Assembly (NCBI RefSeq): GCF_000576305.1
Contig: NZ_BAVZ01000006.1
Location: 1-64,000 of the forward strand
Source: Paenibacillus pini JCM 16418
Lineage (GTDB): Bacteria > Bacillota > Bacilli > Paenibacillales > Paenibacillaceae
DNA length: 64,000 nucleotides
Direction of reading: 5' to 3'
In this document: positions 42,824 through 53,371 of the stretch, in pieces
How the letters are laid out: every line of letters begins with the position of its first letter
Position numbering within the stretch: position 1 is the stretch's first letter
Made by a program: the position numbers and the translations under genes
Notes under the pieces: generated by a model
The model's input: only the letters and a program-made list of their open reading frames with translations
What the model was told of the DNA's origin: nothing
Databases searched by the model: none

Positions 42824-44185
42824 GTGGGCGGAGAGCTCTTTTTCGATCGGATTCCCCCGCAAAATCTGGAGGCGGAGCAGGCAGTCTTAGGTGCAATTCT
42901 GCTGCAAAGTGAAGCAATGATCACCGCGATGGAGCGAGTGAAGCCTGAAGATTTCTATGATCCACCGCATCAGATGATATACGAGGCGATGATCCAGCTC
43001 GGAGAAGAGAACCAGCCAGTCGATCTGATTACGCTGACTTCTCGTTTGCAGGACCGGAGCCAGCTTGAGGATATTGGTGGCGTCAGCTACTTGGCCAAGC
43101 TAGCTCATGCCGTTCCGACGGCAGCTAACGTGGAGTATTACGCTCAGATTATTGAAGAGAAATCGATGCTACGCCGCTTAATTCGTACCGCTTCGCAGAT
43201 TGTGAGTGAAGGTTACACGGGCGGCGAAGATGTCGCTGGTATGCTTAGTGATGCTGAGCGGAACATTCTAGAAATCTCTAATCGCCGTAGCGGTAGTGGG
43301 TTTATCGCAATCCGTGATGTACTTATGGAAGTATTTGAACGGGTTGAGATTCTACACCAGAATAAGGGCGGTACGACAGGTATTCCTTCCGGATTTGTTG
43401 ATCTGGACAAGATGACCAACGGATTTCAGCGTTCGGATCTCATCATTGTCGCTGCGCGTCCATCTGTAGGTAAGACGGCATTTGCGCTTAATATTGCGCA
43501 GAACGTAGCCGTACGCGCGAAGGAAACCGTAGCGATATTCAGCCTTGAGATGTCAGCGCCTCAGCTCGTACAGCGTATGATCTGTGCTGAGGCCAACCTA
43601 GACGCGAATACCATGCGGACAGGTGACTTCAAAGGTGATGATGATTGGGCCAAACTAACGATGGGCATTGCTGCATTGTCAGAAGCTGAAATTTATATTG
43701 ATGATACACCGGGTATTACGGTGGCTGATATTCGTTCCAAATGTCGGCGTCTGAAGAAAGAGAAGGGACTCGGAATGATTGTCATCGACTACCTTCAACT
43801 TATTCATGGCCGTGGTAAAGCCGGCGAGAACCGGCAACAGGAAGTATCCGAAATCTCTCGTACTTTGAAGCAGATCGCACGCGAACTCGAAATTCCAGTT
43901 ATCGCACTTTCTCAGCTCAGCCGGGGTGTAGAGCAGCGTCAAGATAAACGGCCGATGATGAGTGACCTCCGTGAATCAGGATCAATTGAGCAAGATGCGG
44001 ATATTGTTTCTTTCCTGTACCGGGATGATTATTACAACCAGGATACAGAGAAGAAGAACATCATTGAAATTATTATTGCCAAGCAGCGTAATGGTCCCGT
44101 AGGAACGGTTGAATTGGTATTTATGAAGAATTTCAATAAATTTGTGAATTATGAACGAGCACATTCAGATTCTTTTGCAATGTAA
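42824..44185 (+). CDS. dnaB: Replicative DNA helicase (DnaB type, called DnaC in B. subtilis)
   Basis: This is the hexameric fork helicase. The 453-residue protein has the N-terminal primase-interacting domain (QNLEAEQAVLGAILL) and the RecA-like domain with Walker A ARPSVGKTAFAL near residue 210 and Walker B MIVIDYLQLI near 315, plus LRESGSIEQDADIV. It starts with GTG immediately after rplI. Symbol follows E. coli usage; B. subtilis uses dnaC. Confidence 0.97.
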   Translation: MGGELFFDRIPPQNLEAEQAVLGAILLQSEAMITAMERVKPEDFYDPPHQMIYEAMIQLGEENQPVDLITLTSRLQDRSQLEDIGGVSYLAKLAHAVPTAANVEYYAQIIEEKSMLRRLIRTASQIVSEGYTGGEDVAGMLSDAERNILEISNRRSGSGFIAIRDVLMEVFERVEILHQNKGGTTGIPSGFVDLDKMTNGFQRSDLIIVAARPSVGKTAFALNIAQNVAVRAKETVAIFSLEMSAPQLVQRMICAEANLDANTMRTGDFKGDDDWAKLTMGIAALSEAEIYIDDTPGITVADIRSKCRRLKKEKGLGMIVIDYLQLIHGRGKAGENRQQEVSEISRTLKQIARELEIPVIALSQLSRGVEQRQDKRPMMSDLRESGSIEQDADIVSFLYRDDYYNQDTEKKNIIEIIIAKQRNGPVGTVELVFMKNFNKFVNYERAHSDSFAM

Positions 44186-44244
44186 ATGGACATTCTATTA
44201 TATATACGGCTGCTTAAGGAATGTGCAAGTAGCAAGAAACAGCA

Positions 44245-44288
44245 AATTCCGAACAATCGCACATGTGAATGTGTGATTGTTCGTTTTT
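44245..44288. promoter_or_regulatory. PurR operator: pair of PurBoxes upstream of purA
   Basis: Box 1, AATTCCGAACAAT (44245-44257), matches the B. subtilis PurBox consensus AWWWCCGAACWWT exactly. Box 2, ATTGTTCGTTTTT (44276-44288), is the same motif inverted with one mismatch. The 18-base gap between them fits the usual pair spacing. The pair is also the arms of a hairpin, so it may terminate dnaB transcription too. Confidence 0.75.
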
Positions 44289-44297
44289 GATTTGACT

Positions 44298-44326
44298 TTG
44301 GATTTTGGTGCTGGTACACTTATAAT
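44298..44326 (+). promoter_or_regulatory. Putative purA promoter
   Basis: A perfect TATAAT is preceded by a 17-base spacer and a weak TTGGAT. It lies immediately downstream of the PurBox pair and 100 bases upstream of purA. Confidence 0.5.
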
Positions 44327-44395
44327 GCTGCTTTAATGCAGTGAAACTTGATCTGTGGACGTCAGTATAGTCGTCTACGAAACAGATACTTATAA

Positions 44396-45712
<1,317 letters not shown>

Positions 45713-45739
45713 TCTTTGCACGTTGAATTACAAATTGAA

Positions 45740-45766
45740 GCCCTGCTCTTGGAGCAGGGCTTTTTT
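45740..45766 (+). terminator. Terminator after purA
   Basis: GCCCTGCTC-TTG-GAGCAGGGC followed by TTTTTT. Confidence 0.9.
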
Positions 45767-45851
45767 GCATTTCGGGGATTGAAGCCGGTCCTTCCCGTCA
45801 ATACTGCTAATAACAGCAAACGTGAACAGTTAGCGGTAGAGGGAGGAAGGC

Positions 45852-46541
45852 ATGAAAATTATTATGCAGTGGCTGCTCAAAACAGTCCTGGTTGTCGTAC
45901 TGATCAGTGGGATGACCTTATTGACGACAGGTCTTGTCGTCAATGCTTACGTTCAGTCGATATTAACCACCTTTAATATTAAGCTCGAGGGGCAAACGCC
46001 GGGATTGGGTAGTATCATGCAAGGGATGTTTGGATTTGGAAAGCAGAAGGACAAAGATATGACAACAGATCCGAAAGATACGGCTAGTAATGAGAAATCT
46101 ACCGGAACGGTGCAAGGGAGCTCATCATCAGATCGTTCAAGTGGTACAGGGAGCTCATCCACCACAGATCAGGGGAAGTCAGATACTAGTGGCGAAAAGG
46201 TAGAGAAGGAGAAGGTTCCTGAGAACGCTGTACCCGTGATGGGCCAAGGCGTAAGCGAGTCAGAGAGCGTAGATAGTCAAGGCACAGGCACAGCGCAAGA
46301 TGAGCAGGTGCTGATCAGTCCAGAGGATATGTCGAAGAAGAAACAAGAATTGACGGCGCAGGAGAAGAAAACTATTTTTACAATGCTTATAACGAAACTA
46401 CCGCAGCAGGAAATTCAGGCCATTTCAAGTGAAATGGAAGGTGGACTTACGGAAGAAGAGTTGAAGAATATCGAATCTACCATTGCGCAATATTTAAATG
46501 CCGAGGAATATGAATCATTGAAGAAGCTACTTGAGAAATAG
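45852..46541 (+). CDS. Hypothetical membrane-anchored protein
   Basis: I do not recognise this protein. The 229 residues show an N-terminal membrane segment (about 7-33), a low-complexity middle rich in Ser, Thr, Gly, Lys and Asp (about 65-135), and a helical, charged C-terminal domain of about 80 residues (MSKKKQELTAQEKKTIFTML onward). This is compatible with an anchored extracytoplasmic protein. It begins with ATG after GGAGGGAGG and is followed by its own terminator before the M23 peptidase gene. Confidence 0.7.
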   Translation: MKIIMQWLLKTVLVVVLISGMTLLTTGLVVNAYVQSILTTFNIKLEGQTPGLGSIMQGMFGFGKQKDKDMTTDPKDTASNEKSTGTVQGSSSSDRSSGTGSSSTTDQGKSDTSGEKVEKEKVPENAVPVMGQGVSESESVDSQGTGTAQDEQVLISPEDMSKKKQELTAQEKKTIFTMLITKLPQQEIQAISSEMEGGLTEEELKNIESTIAQYLNAEEYESLKKLLEK

Positions 46542-46567
46542 GCTTTTCATAAGTAATTTTGGCGAGA

Positions 46568-46593
46568 GAAGGGGGGAACCTCCTTCTTTTTTT
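46568..46593 (+). terminator. Terminator before the M23 endopeptidase gene
   Basis: GAAGGGGG and CCTCCTTC (one G-U pair) are followed by TTTTTTT. Confidence 0.75.
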
Positions 46594-46828
46594 GTGCCAT
46601 TTAACTTTTGAAGAGAGTTGTATAATTTTCCTATATTAGGGAGAAGTTAAGGGTTATGCCGTCCACTCGCCAGCCAAATCTCATGGATGACCGATCCGAT
46701 GTAAACATGGGAGAATGTAGTAAAGTGTCATCTTTTGGCCTCTAAAAAGTTCTGCACCAAATACAGGTAAATGCTACAAACCCGCGTCAAACGTGGATTT
46801 TTTGGCTTTTTAGATAGGTTGAATTGTT

Positions 46829-46845
46829 TGTAAAGCTTATGTTAA
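46829..46845 (+). promoter_or_regulatory. WalR (YycF) binding box upstream of the M23 gene
   Basis: TGTAAA-GCTTA-TGTTAA is an exact match to the WalR consensus TGTWAH-N5-TGTWAH. It lies 75 bases upstream of the gene start. No other feature of the 46594-46919 gap is clear apart from a weak hairpin CCGCG/CGTGG with T run near 46782-46803. Confidence 0.7.
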
Positions 46846-46919
46846 AGTAAATAAGAGTGTAAAAAGGTATCAAAATTTTAACCTTTTCAGCGAAAAGGAA
46901 CGTTTAAGGGAGAGTAGAT

Positions 46920-48440
46920 ATGAAGGGTTTCATTCAACGCAAGCAATCGAGCAGCATGAGCACTTCTTCTCCAGATTTGGAACAACCAACAGGCCGCAAA
47001 CGAGTATCCACTCGGACATGGCTAGCAGGTGCGGCGGGTACCGTCGTTATCGTTGCTGGTCTTATTTTTGCGGGGAATCAATACGTTGAGGCCAAGACCG
47101 TTCCGATCTATCATGTGCTTGTACAAGGAAAAGATATGGGTACCATTCAAGATCCATCACAGCTCGAACAATTATTCGGCCAGAAACGGCAGGAATATCA
47201 ACATAAGTATCCAGACGTAGAAATGGTATTACAGACAGAGGGTATTACAACGAAGGTAGAGCGAGCTTACAAAGCAGAGCCGAACACGGATGAAACGTTG
47301 CAGAAGCTTGATGGCATGCTTAAAGCATACGCTGAAGGTGTGGAACTCAAGGTAGAAGGTAAAGCCGTAGCGGTTGTTAAAGATCAAGCGACGGCAAAAG
47401 CGGTACTTGAGCGTGTGAAGCAGAAATATGCACCACAGCTTGAGGAGCAGGTGAAAGCGAAGAGCAATCAAGGTGTGAAACCTGTAACGATTTCAGCTTC
47501 AGGTTCGGTAGCTGCATTCAAGAGCACTTCTACAGGAGGTAACGCTGTGAAATCGGTACGCATTGAGGAGCCTGTCTCACTCGCCTCTGTCCAGACAGAT
47601 CCCAATAAGGTGCTGACAGTGGATGAAGCGGCCAAAGTGCTGATCACAGGGAAAGACGCACCTCTTATGTACGAAGTAACCGAGGGAGATACGATAAGCT
47701 CCATTTCGCAGCAGTTTAAAGTAACTCAGAAGGAGATATTCGGCAATAACCCGCAGGTGAAAGAGAAATCACTGCAAATTGGGGATGAGCTGAAGTTGAT
47801 CGTTCCCAAGCCGCCGCTGACCGTAACAACGTTAGTGCAGGTTGCAGAGAAGGTGCCTACGGCTCCAGAAGTCGAAATTCGTTTAAGTAAAGATCTACCG
47901 GCAGGTAAAAGTAAAGTTGTTCGCCCAGGGCAGGATGGCGAGAAGCTAGTGAATTATTTGGTGACGAAGCAGAATGGTAAGGTTGTTCAGGAACAATGGC
48001 TTAGTCAACAAGTAATCAAACAATCGTTGAAGGAAGTCGTACTACGTGGCACTAAGGTTCCGGGTAAAGGTTCAGGTCAGTTCTCATGGCCTGTTAGCGG
48101 AGCCACAATCTCAAGCTCATTCGGCTCACGTTGGGGCAAGATGCATAAGGGCATCGATATTGTCTCTGGTAACCGTACGATTATGGCGGCGGATGATGGT
48201 GTAGTGAGCTTTACCGGACAAATTAATGGCTACGGAAATGTGATTATTATTAATCACAGCAATGGTTACGAAACATTGTACGGTCATTTAAAGAGCATAT
48301 CGACTCACTCGGGTCAGCGCGTAGATAAAGGCGACGCGATTGGAGTCATGGGAAGCACAGGTAGATCAACCGGAACACATTTACATTTTGAGATCCATAA
48401 GAGCAGCACGAATGAGAATCCGATAAAATACTTACATTAA
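46920..48440 (+). CDS. M23 family endopeptidase with LysM and G5-like regions
   Basis: This is a probable peptidoglycan hydrolase. The 506-residue protein has one N-terminal membrane anchor or signal (about residues 32-52), a LysM domain (YEVTEGDTISSISQQFKVTQKEIF, near 257-300), a G5-like segment (about 305-385) and a C-terminal M23 LytM-type peptidase with the zinc ligands in HKGID and HLHFE. All catalytic residues that I can check are present. Its location just upstream of walRK and a consensus WalR box suggest control by the cell-wall regulator. Confidence 0.9.
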   Translation: MKGFIQRKQSSSMSTSSPDLEQPTGRKRVSTRTWLAGAAGTVVIVAGLIFAGNQYVEAKTVPIYHVLVQGKDMGTIQDPSQLEQLFGQKRQEYQHKYPDVEMVLQTEGITTKVERAYKAEPNTDETLQKLDGMLKAYAEGVELKVEGKAVAVVKDQATAKAVLERVKQKYAPQLEEQVKAKSNQGVKPVTISASGSVAAFKSTSTGGNAVKSVRIEEPVSLASVQTDPNKVLTVDEAAKVLITGKDAPLMYEVTEGDTISSISQQFKVTQKEIFGNNPQVKEKSLQIGDELKLIVPKPPLTVTTLVQVAEKVPTAPEVEIRLSKDLPAGKSKVVRPGQDGEKLVNYLVTKQNGKVVQEQWLSQQVIKQSLKEVVLRGTKVPGKGSGQFSWPVSGATISSSFGSRWGKMHKGIDIVSGNRTIMAADDGVVSFTGQINGYGNVIIINHSNGYETLYGHLKSISTHSGQRVDKGDAIGVMGSTGRSTGTHLHFEIHKSSTNENPIKYLH

Positions 48441-48491
48441 TCGCGGCGAAGCATGTGATCTGATCGCGCGAGGAACTTGTAAATATGAAAG

Positions 48492-48520
48492 AGCATAGCC
48501 GATTGAGGCTGTGCTTTTTT
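48492..48520 (+). terminator. Terminator after the M23 gene
   Basis: AGCATAGCC-GATTGA-GGCTGTGCT followed by TTTTT. Confidence 0.85.
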
Positions 48521-48600
48521 AGGTGCATCAACTTCCGGCTCCAATATGGTAAAATAATAGAAGATCTGGACAAGTTCTGAAATGATGAGGTGAGAAACCA

Positions 48601-49329
48601 ATGCAGGGAACCATTCTGGTTGTCGATGATGAGCATCCCATTGCGGATATTCTTAAATTTAATTTGGAAAAAGAGGGCTATGAGGTGGTATGTGCCTTCG
48701 ATGGTGTGAGTGCAGTGGAACTGGCGATGTCTATCCAGCCTGATCTCATGCTGCTTGATTTAATGTTACCAGGCAAAGACGGCATGGACGTCTGCCGTGA
48801 GCTTCGGGCTGCGGGTTTGCATCTTCCGATTATTATGCTGACGGCTAAAGATGAGGAAATTGACAAGGTGCTAGGTCTTGAGATGGGTGCAGATGATTAT
48901 GTCACTAAGCCATTCAGTACTCGTGAGTTACTGGCCCGGGTCAAGGCGCAGATGCGTCGCCAGACCAAGCCGTCCCCTGCAGAGGCAGCCCCTGAAGTGC
49001 AGACAAGTAAGCAGGGCATTCATTTCTTTAGTTTGTTCATAGATACGGATATGTATTTAGTATATAAAGACGAAGAGGCACTCGATTTGACCCACCGAGA
49101 GTATGAATTGGTCTATTATCTGGTAAAGAATGCGGGTAGAGTGATGACACGTGAACATCTCCTGCAAGCCGTATGGGGTTTTGAGTATTTCGGTGACGTG
49201 CGAACAGTGGATGTAACGATTCGGAGGTTGCGGGAGAAGATTGAGGAGAATCCGAGCAAGCCGGAATATATTCTGACCCGCCGCGGGCTCGGCTATGTCA
49301 TGCGCAGTCCTAAAAACGGGGGATTCTAG
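48601..49329 (+). CDS. walR: Cell-wall response regulator WalR (YycF)
   Basis: WalR is the essential OmpR-type regulator of cell-wall hydrolases. The 242-residue protein has a receiver domain with the acidic pair DDEH, phosphoacceptor aspartate in LLDLMLPG near residue 55, and Lys in VTKPFS near 104, then a winged-helix DNA-binding domain ([25 protein letters not shown]). ATG after TGAGGTGAG. The stop is one base before walK. Confidence 0.96.
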   Translation: MQGTILVVDDEHPIADILKFNLEKEGYEVVCAFDGVSAVELAMSIQPDLMLLDLMLPGKDGMDVCRELRAAGLHLPIIMLTAKDEEIDKVLGLEMGADDYVTKPFSTRELLARVKAQMRRQTKPSPAEAAPEVQTSKQGIHFFSLFIDTDMYLVYKDEEALDLTHREYELVYYLVKNAGRVMTREHLLQAVWGFEYFGDVRTVDVTIRRLREKIEENPSKPEYILTRRGLGYVMRSPKNGGF

Positions 49330-49330
49330 A

Positions 49331-51166
49331 ATGAAGTGGTACTCTTTTTTTCGCACGATTCAAGCGAAGTTAATCATCATATATGTACTGCTAATTCTGA
49401 TTGCGATGCAGCTTATTGGGGTTTATTTCGTGAGCGCGATGAAGAATTCACTGACTAGCAATTTCTCGAAGGACTTGCAGGAACGGGCAGATTTGCTATC
49501 GATTCTTGCTGCCGAGAAGCTGGGAGGCACCCTTGAACCCGGAGATAAAGATAACAGCTCGATGGATAGCTTAGGCATTATCGTGACGAATCTTTTTAAT
49601 ATGAATAATGCAGAGATTCAGGTGCTAGATGCCAGTGGTAAAGTGCTGGTGACATCCGTTACTTCTCATGCGGATTATGTAGGTCGAAGGAATACACAGA
49701 CCGTGGTCAGTCGTGCACTACAGGGTAGTAAGGACAATGAGGAATACGTAGTGGACGAAGACAATATTCGGAAAAAGGTTGTAGCGAAGCCTGTCATTAG
49801 CAAGGGGAAAATTGTTGGGGCCGTATACATTGTTGCATCTATGAGTGATCTGTATAGTACGATGGGTGGCGTCAATAATATCTTCATATCAGGTATATTG
49901 CTGGCGTTAGGTTTGACAGCGGTACTCGGCGTCATTCTGGCACATACGATTACCCAGCCGATTAAGGAGATTACTCGGCATGCAACGGCAGTGGCCGAAG
50001 GGAATTTTGATCAGAAGATGCCCATCTTTGGTGATGATGAAATTGGCCAGTTAAGCGAGGCCTTTAACTATATGACATCGCGGCTACGTGAAGCGCTACT
50101 CCAGAATGAAGAGGAGAAGGAAAAGTTAGCCTCCATTCTGACCAATATGAGTGATGGCGTCATTGCTACGGATGAAGCAGGCCGGATTATTCTGATGAAC
50201 CGCCGTGCAGGCGCAATACTAGGGGTAGATGGGGAAGAGTTGACGGGGAGCGGGATTGCAGCGCTCATGGGTCTGAACTCGGAACAGCATGAATCCTTTA
50301 GTGAAGGAACCTTTCATACCATGTTGCTCGAAATAAATTCGGAAGAGAATGGACGCTCTTATATGGTGCGAGTTACCTTTACGCCCATTCATCGGCGGGA
50401 ATTCGGTATAACGGGTACTATTGCCGTCCTGCAGGATGTCACTGAGCAGGAGAAGTTGGAAGCATCTCGGCGCGAATTCGTGGCAAATGTTTCTCACGAG
50501 CTGCGTACCCCACTGACGACAATCAAGAGCTATACAGAGGCACTCGACGACGGAGCGCTTGAAGATCCACCCCTTGCATCGCGCTTCGTGAGCGTGATTC
50601 AGAATGAGACGGAGCGCATGATCCGGCTCGTAACGGATCTTCTACATTTGTCGCGATTAGATAACAAAGAAGCGCTTCTGCGTAAGCAACCTACCGATCT
50701 GCTGGACATGTTGGAGGATGTGGCAGACCGATTTTCTTTTCAAATGCGGCAAAAGGATATTCACTGCGGTATTCTCGTTCAGCAAGGAATGCCTAAGGCG
50801 CTATTTGACCGCGATCAGATTGATCAGGTGCTGGATAATCTGGTCTCCAATGCACTGAAGTATACCCAAGCAGGCGGTAGTGTGACGATGGAGGCAAGAA
50901 TGGCAGAAGATCATGTTCTCACCATTTCATTACAAGATACGGGTATAGGTATTCCTAAGAAAGATCTGGATCGTATCTTTGAACGGTTCTACCGTGTAGA
51001 CAAGGCAAGATCACGTAATATGGGCGGGACGGGGCTTGGACTATCCATTGCCCGTGAGATTGTCTATGCGCATGGCGGAACTATTTCACTACAGTCAGAA
51101 CTCGGACAAGGTACACGCGTAACGTTTACGCTTCCCCCTGTTGAAGCTCAGGAGGTCGCAAAATGA
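49331..51166 (+). CDS. walK: Cell-wall sensor histidine kinase WalK (YycG)
   Basis: The 611-residue protein has two membrane segments (about residues 13-33 and 185-205), an extracytoplasmic PAS-like domain between them, HAMP, a cytoplasmic PAS domain, HisKA with the phosphorylated histidine in VSHELRTPLTTIKSYTEAL, and HATPase with NLVSNALKYT, DTGIGIP and GGTGLGLSIA. ATG one base after walR; its 3' end overlaps yycH by 4 bases. Confidence 0.96.
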   Translation: MKWYSFFRTIQAKLIIIYVLLILIAMQLIGVYFVSAMKNSLTSNFSKDLQERADLLSILAAEKLGGTLEPGDKDNSSMDSLGIIVTNLFNMNNAEIQVLDASGKVLVTSVTSHADYVGRRNTQTVVSRALQGSKDNEEYVVDEDNIRKKVVAKPVISKGKIVGAVYIVASMSDLYSTMGGVNNIFISGILLALGLTAVLGVILAHTITQPIKEITRHATAVAEGNFDQKMPIFGDDEIGQLSEAFNYMTSRLREALLQNEEEKEKLASILTNMSDGVIATDEAGRIILMNRRAGAILGVDGEELTGSGIAALMGLNSEQHESFSEGTFHTMLLEINSEENGRSYMVRVTFTPIHRREFGITGTIAVLQDVTEQEKLEASRREFVANVSHELRTPLTTIKSYTEALDDGALEDPPLASRFVSVIQNETERMIRLVTDLLHLSRLDNKEALLRKQPTDLLDMLEDVADRFSFQMRQKDIHCGILVQQGMPKALFDRDQIDQVLDNLVSNALKYTQAGGSVTMEARMAEDHVLTISLQDTGIGIPKKDLDRIFERFYRVDKARSRNMGGTGLGLSIAREIVYAHGGTISLQSELGQGTRVTFTLPPVEAQEVAK

Positions 51167-52464
51167 GAGAGATGATGAAATCTTTATTACTAACACTGTT
51201 GGTAGTTGGCAGTTTGGTGCAGAGCTATTATTTGATTTATCGACTCCCTGGAGGTGATTCGGTCACCAAAACGGAGAATAAATATATTAAGACGGATAAT
51301 ATGGGACCAGAGGAGAAGGTGGAGAACCTCATCTATCCGGATAAAATGCTCATTCACTTAGGCGAAGGGAAGCATACGGCGTTTTATCCGAATTCGACCT
51401 TCTATAATTTAATATATTCACGTTTGAAAGGACGCAGTTTCGAGAGCTTCCAGCGAATAGCATCAGAGAATACAGACTGGAACAAGATTCGTAACGAAGA
51501 TCCGGGTATTGAATTGACCTTTAGTCAGGGAATTCCCGTTTCGCTGCTTCAGCGAGTGATGCAAATTCAGTCGGATTCGCTGTTTGATGCAGAGCAGATT
51601 AATCGGATATGGATATATACGGTGCCGAATGAAACCAAGGCACATGCGCTATTTTTCAGTACGGAAGGCCATGTTGTCTATGAGGCAGGGAAAGTAGATT
51701 TAACGGTACAGGATGTGCAGCAGCATGTGGATTTCGGCAAAAACTGGACCCCATACTCTTTAGTGGCGAATGGAGATTACTATATACCGGAGAAGAATAT
51801 GGATATGGTTGAGGCGGATATGGACATTAGCGTATACACCGATGAGCAGATGCGTAGCAGTCTATTCTTTGATCCGGGCATTACACGGTATATTCAGGAG
51901 AAGGACGGTTCACAGATCTATACGGATACGAAGCGAAGCCTACAGGTAAGGCAAGAGGAGAATTGGATGAGTTACTCTGATCCTTCCGCTCCTCCTGCGG
52001 GTGAGAGTAGTACCGATAAGGATGTATTGGCTGCTGTCGATTTCGTGAATGAACATGGTGGCTGGAATGGCATTTATCGGCTGGGTCTTAGCGGAACGAG
52101 TCTGCAAAAGAGTCAAGTGGTGTTCCAGCAGTATTATGGTGCTTATCCGATTCTGGATACACCAAATTTCCACTATGGTACGATGAAGCTCGATCTAGAG
52201 CGCGGCAATGTATCGGCATATGAACGTTCTTTAATCTATACGAAGCAGGAAGCTCAGACTAAGCGCATGAAGAAGCTAGCAGGGGGTAGTGTGCTCAAAG
52301 CGGAACTCGCTGAGATTGCAAAAAGCTCGAGAATTGAGGATTTGTATCCAGCATATGTACCTTTGTTAACAGAAGAGGGACTCCATTTATCTCCAGTGTG
52401 GGCAGTGAAGCTAAGTAATGGTGCTATTAAGACGATATCTGAACTGGGAAATATAGAGCAGTAA
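51163..52464 (+). CDS. yycH: WalK regulator YycH
   Basis: YycH is a membrane-anchored extracytoplasmic protein that controls WalK together with YycI. The 433-residue protein has one N-terminal membrane segment (about residues 8-27) and a long extracytoplasmic domain with the family segment FYPNSTFYNLIY. Identity rests on order and length as well as these features. It overlaps walK. Confidence 0.85.
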   Translation: MREMMKSLLLTLLVVGSLVQSYYLIYRLPGGDSVTKTENKYIKTDNMGPEEKVENLIYPDKMLIHLGEGKHTAFYPNSTFYNLIYSRLKGRSFESFQRIASENTDWNKIRNEDPGIELTFSQGIPVSLLQRVMQIQSDSLFDAEQINRIWIYTVPNETKAHALFFSTEGHVVYEAGKVDLTVQDVQQHVDFGKNWTPYSLVANGDYYIPEKNMDMVEADMDISVYTDEQMRSSLFFDPGITRYIQEKDGSQIYTDTKRSLQVRQEENWMSYSDPSAPPAGESSTDKDVLAAVDFVNEHGGWNGIYRLGLSGTSLQKSQVVFQQYYGAYPILDTPNFHYGTMKLDLERGNVSAYERSLIYTKQEAQTKRMKKLAGGSVLKAELAEIAKSSRIEDLYPAYVPLLTEEGLHLSPVWAVKLSNGAIKTISELGNIEQ

Positions 52465-52565
52465 CAATGAAATAGAGAGATTTTGCGAAGTGATTGGTTT
52501 GACCGCATCTTGGATGAGGCGTATGGTTAGGTAAGTGAGTATTCCAGCTAAAAGGAGGGTAAGGG

Positions 52566-53366
52566 ATGGATTGGGGACGAGCTAAAAATGTGTTAATCTA
52601 TGCTTTTTTGCTGCTGAATTTGGTGCTCGGTTATCAGCTATGGGCTGACGTGCGCGAGCAAGCAGATACCAATCTAGACTTTGCGACCCTTGAAGATCAT
52701 ACGAAAAAAATAATGGAGCAGAAGAACATTCAGTTACTCTGTTCCATCCCAAACAGTATACCGCAGCTACCCAAAATCACATACAGCTATGTGAGTGGAG
52801 ATAACATTGGCAAGCCTATGACTTTACCTCGGCCGGTAGATAGCCAGGTGGTGTTCACGGATAAGGATATTGTAGCTGCACTTGGCGTGCAAATTCCACA
52901 AATTCAAAACTATCGTTATGACTCGGTAGATAGTGCAGCAACACTTAGTGAGAGTGAGATGAAGCGCGTTGCTGCAGCCGGGGCTGCCGGCAGATTTGTG
53001 CTACATCGACTCATTGATGACAAATGGCCGCTTTTTAATGATCAGCTAGAGCTGTTCTATAATGATCAGAAGATTATATCGTATCGACAGTCGCTACTAG
53101 AAATCGTCCCATCCTCCGATGAACAGCCACAGAAAATTGTGTCCGCATCGAGTGCACTGAAGACGTTAGTAGAGACGTATATTCCGCCGGGCTCTGCGAT
53201 TAAAGATATTCAGCTCGGTTATTATGGACAAGTGTTTAATTCAGAGAAGCAGGTAGCTGCCCCATCGTGGCGTTTTACGTTAGAGAGCGGGGAAGTTTAT
53301 TATGAACAAGGCATCAGTGGGGACGTGACTGTAACGAGTCCCAAGACAGAGAAAGCAAAGGAGTAG
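52566..53366 (+). CDS. yycI: WalK regulator YycI
   Basis: The 266-residue protein begins MDWGRAKNVLIYAFLLLNLVLGYQLW, an anchored N-terminus typical of YycI. The rest is extracytoplasmic. It acts with YycH on WalK. It follows AAAGGAGGGTAAGGG. The 5-base gap to walJ suggests an operon. Confidence 0.88.
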   Translation: MDWGRAKNVLIYAFLLLNLVLGYQLWADVREQADTNLDFATLEDHTKKIMEQKNIQLLCSIPNSIPQLPKITYSYVSGDNIGKPMTLPRPVDSQVVFTDKDIVAALGVQIPQIQNYRYDSVDSAATLSESEMKRVAAAGAAGRFVLHRLIDDKWPLFNDQLELFYNDQKIISYRQSLLEIVPSSDEQPQKIVSASSALKTLVETYIPPGSAIKDIQLGYYGQVFNSEKQVAAPSWRFTLESGEVYYEQGISGDVTVTSPKTEKAKE

Positions 53367-53371
53367 AGGTT

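Noticed and set aside
46594-46800. Possible cyclic-di-AMP riboswitch in the leader of the M23 gene
   Set aside because: Such riboswitches often precede cell-wall hydrolases, but I could not align the conserved core sequence to this region.
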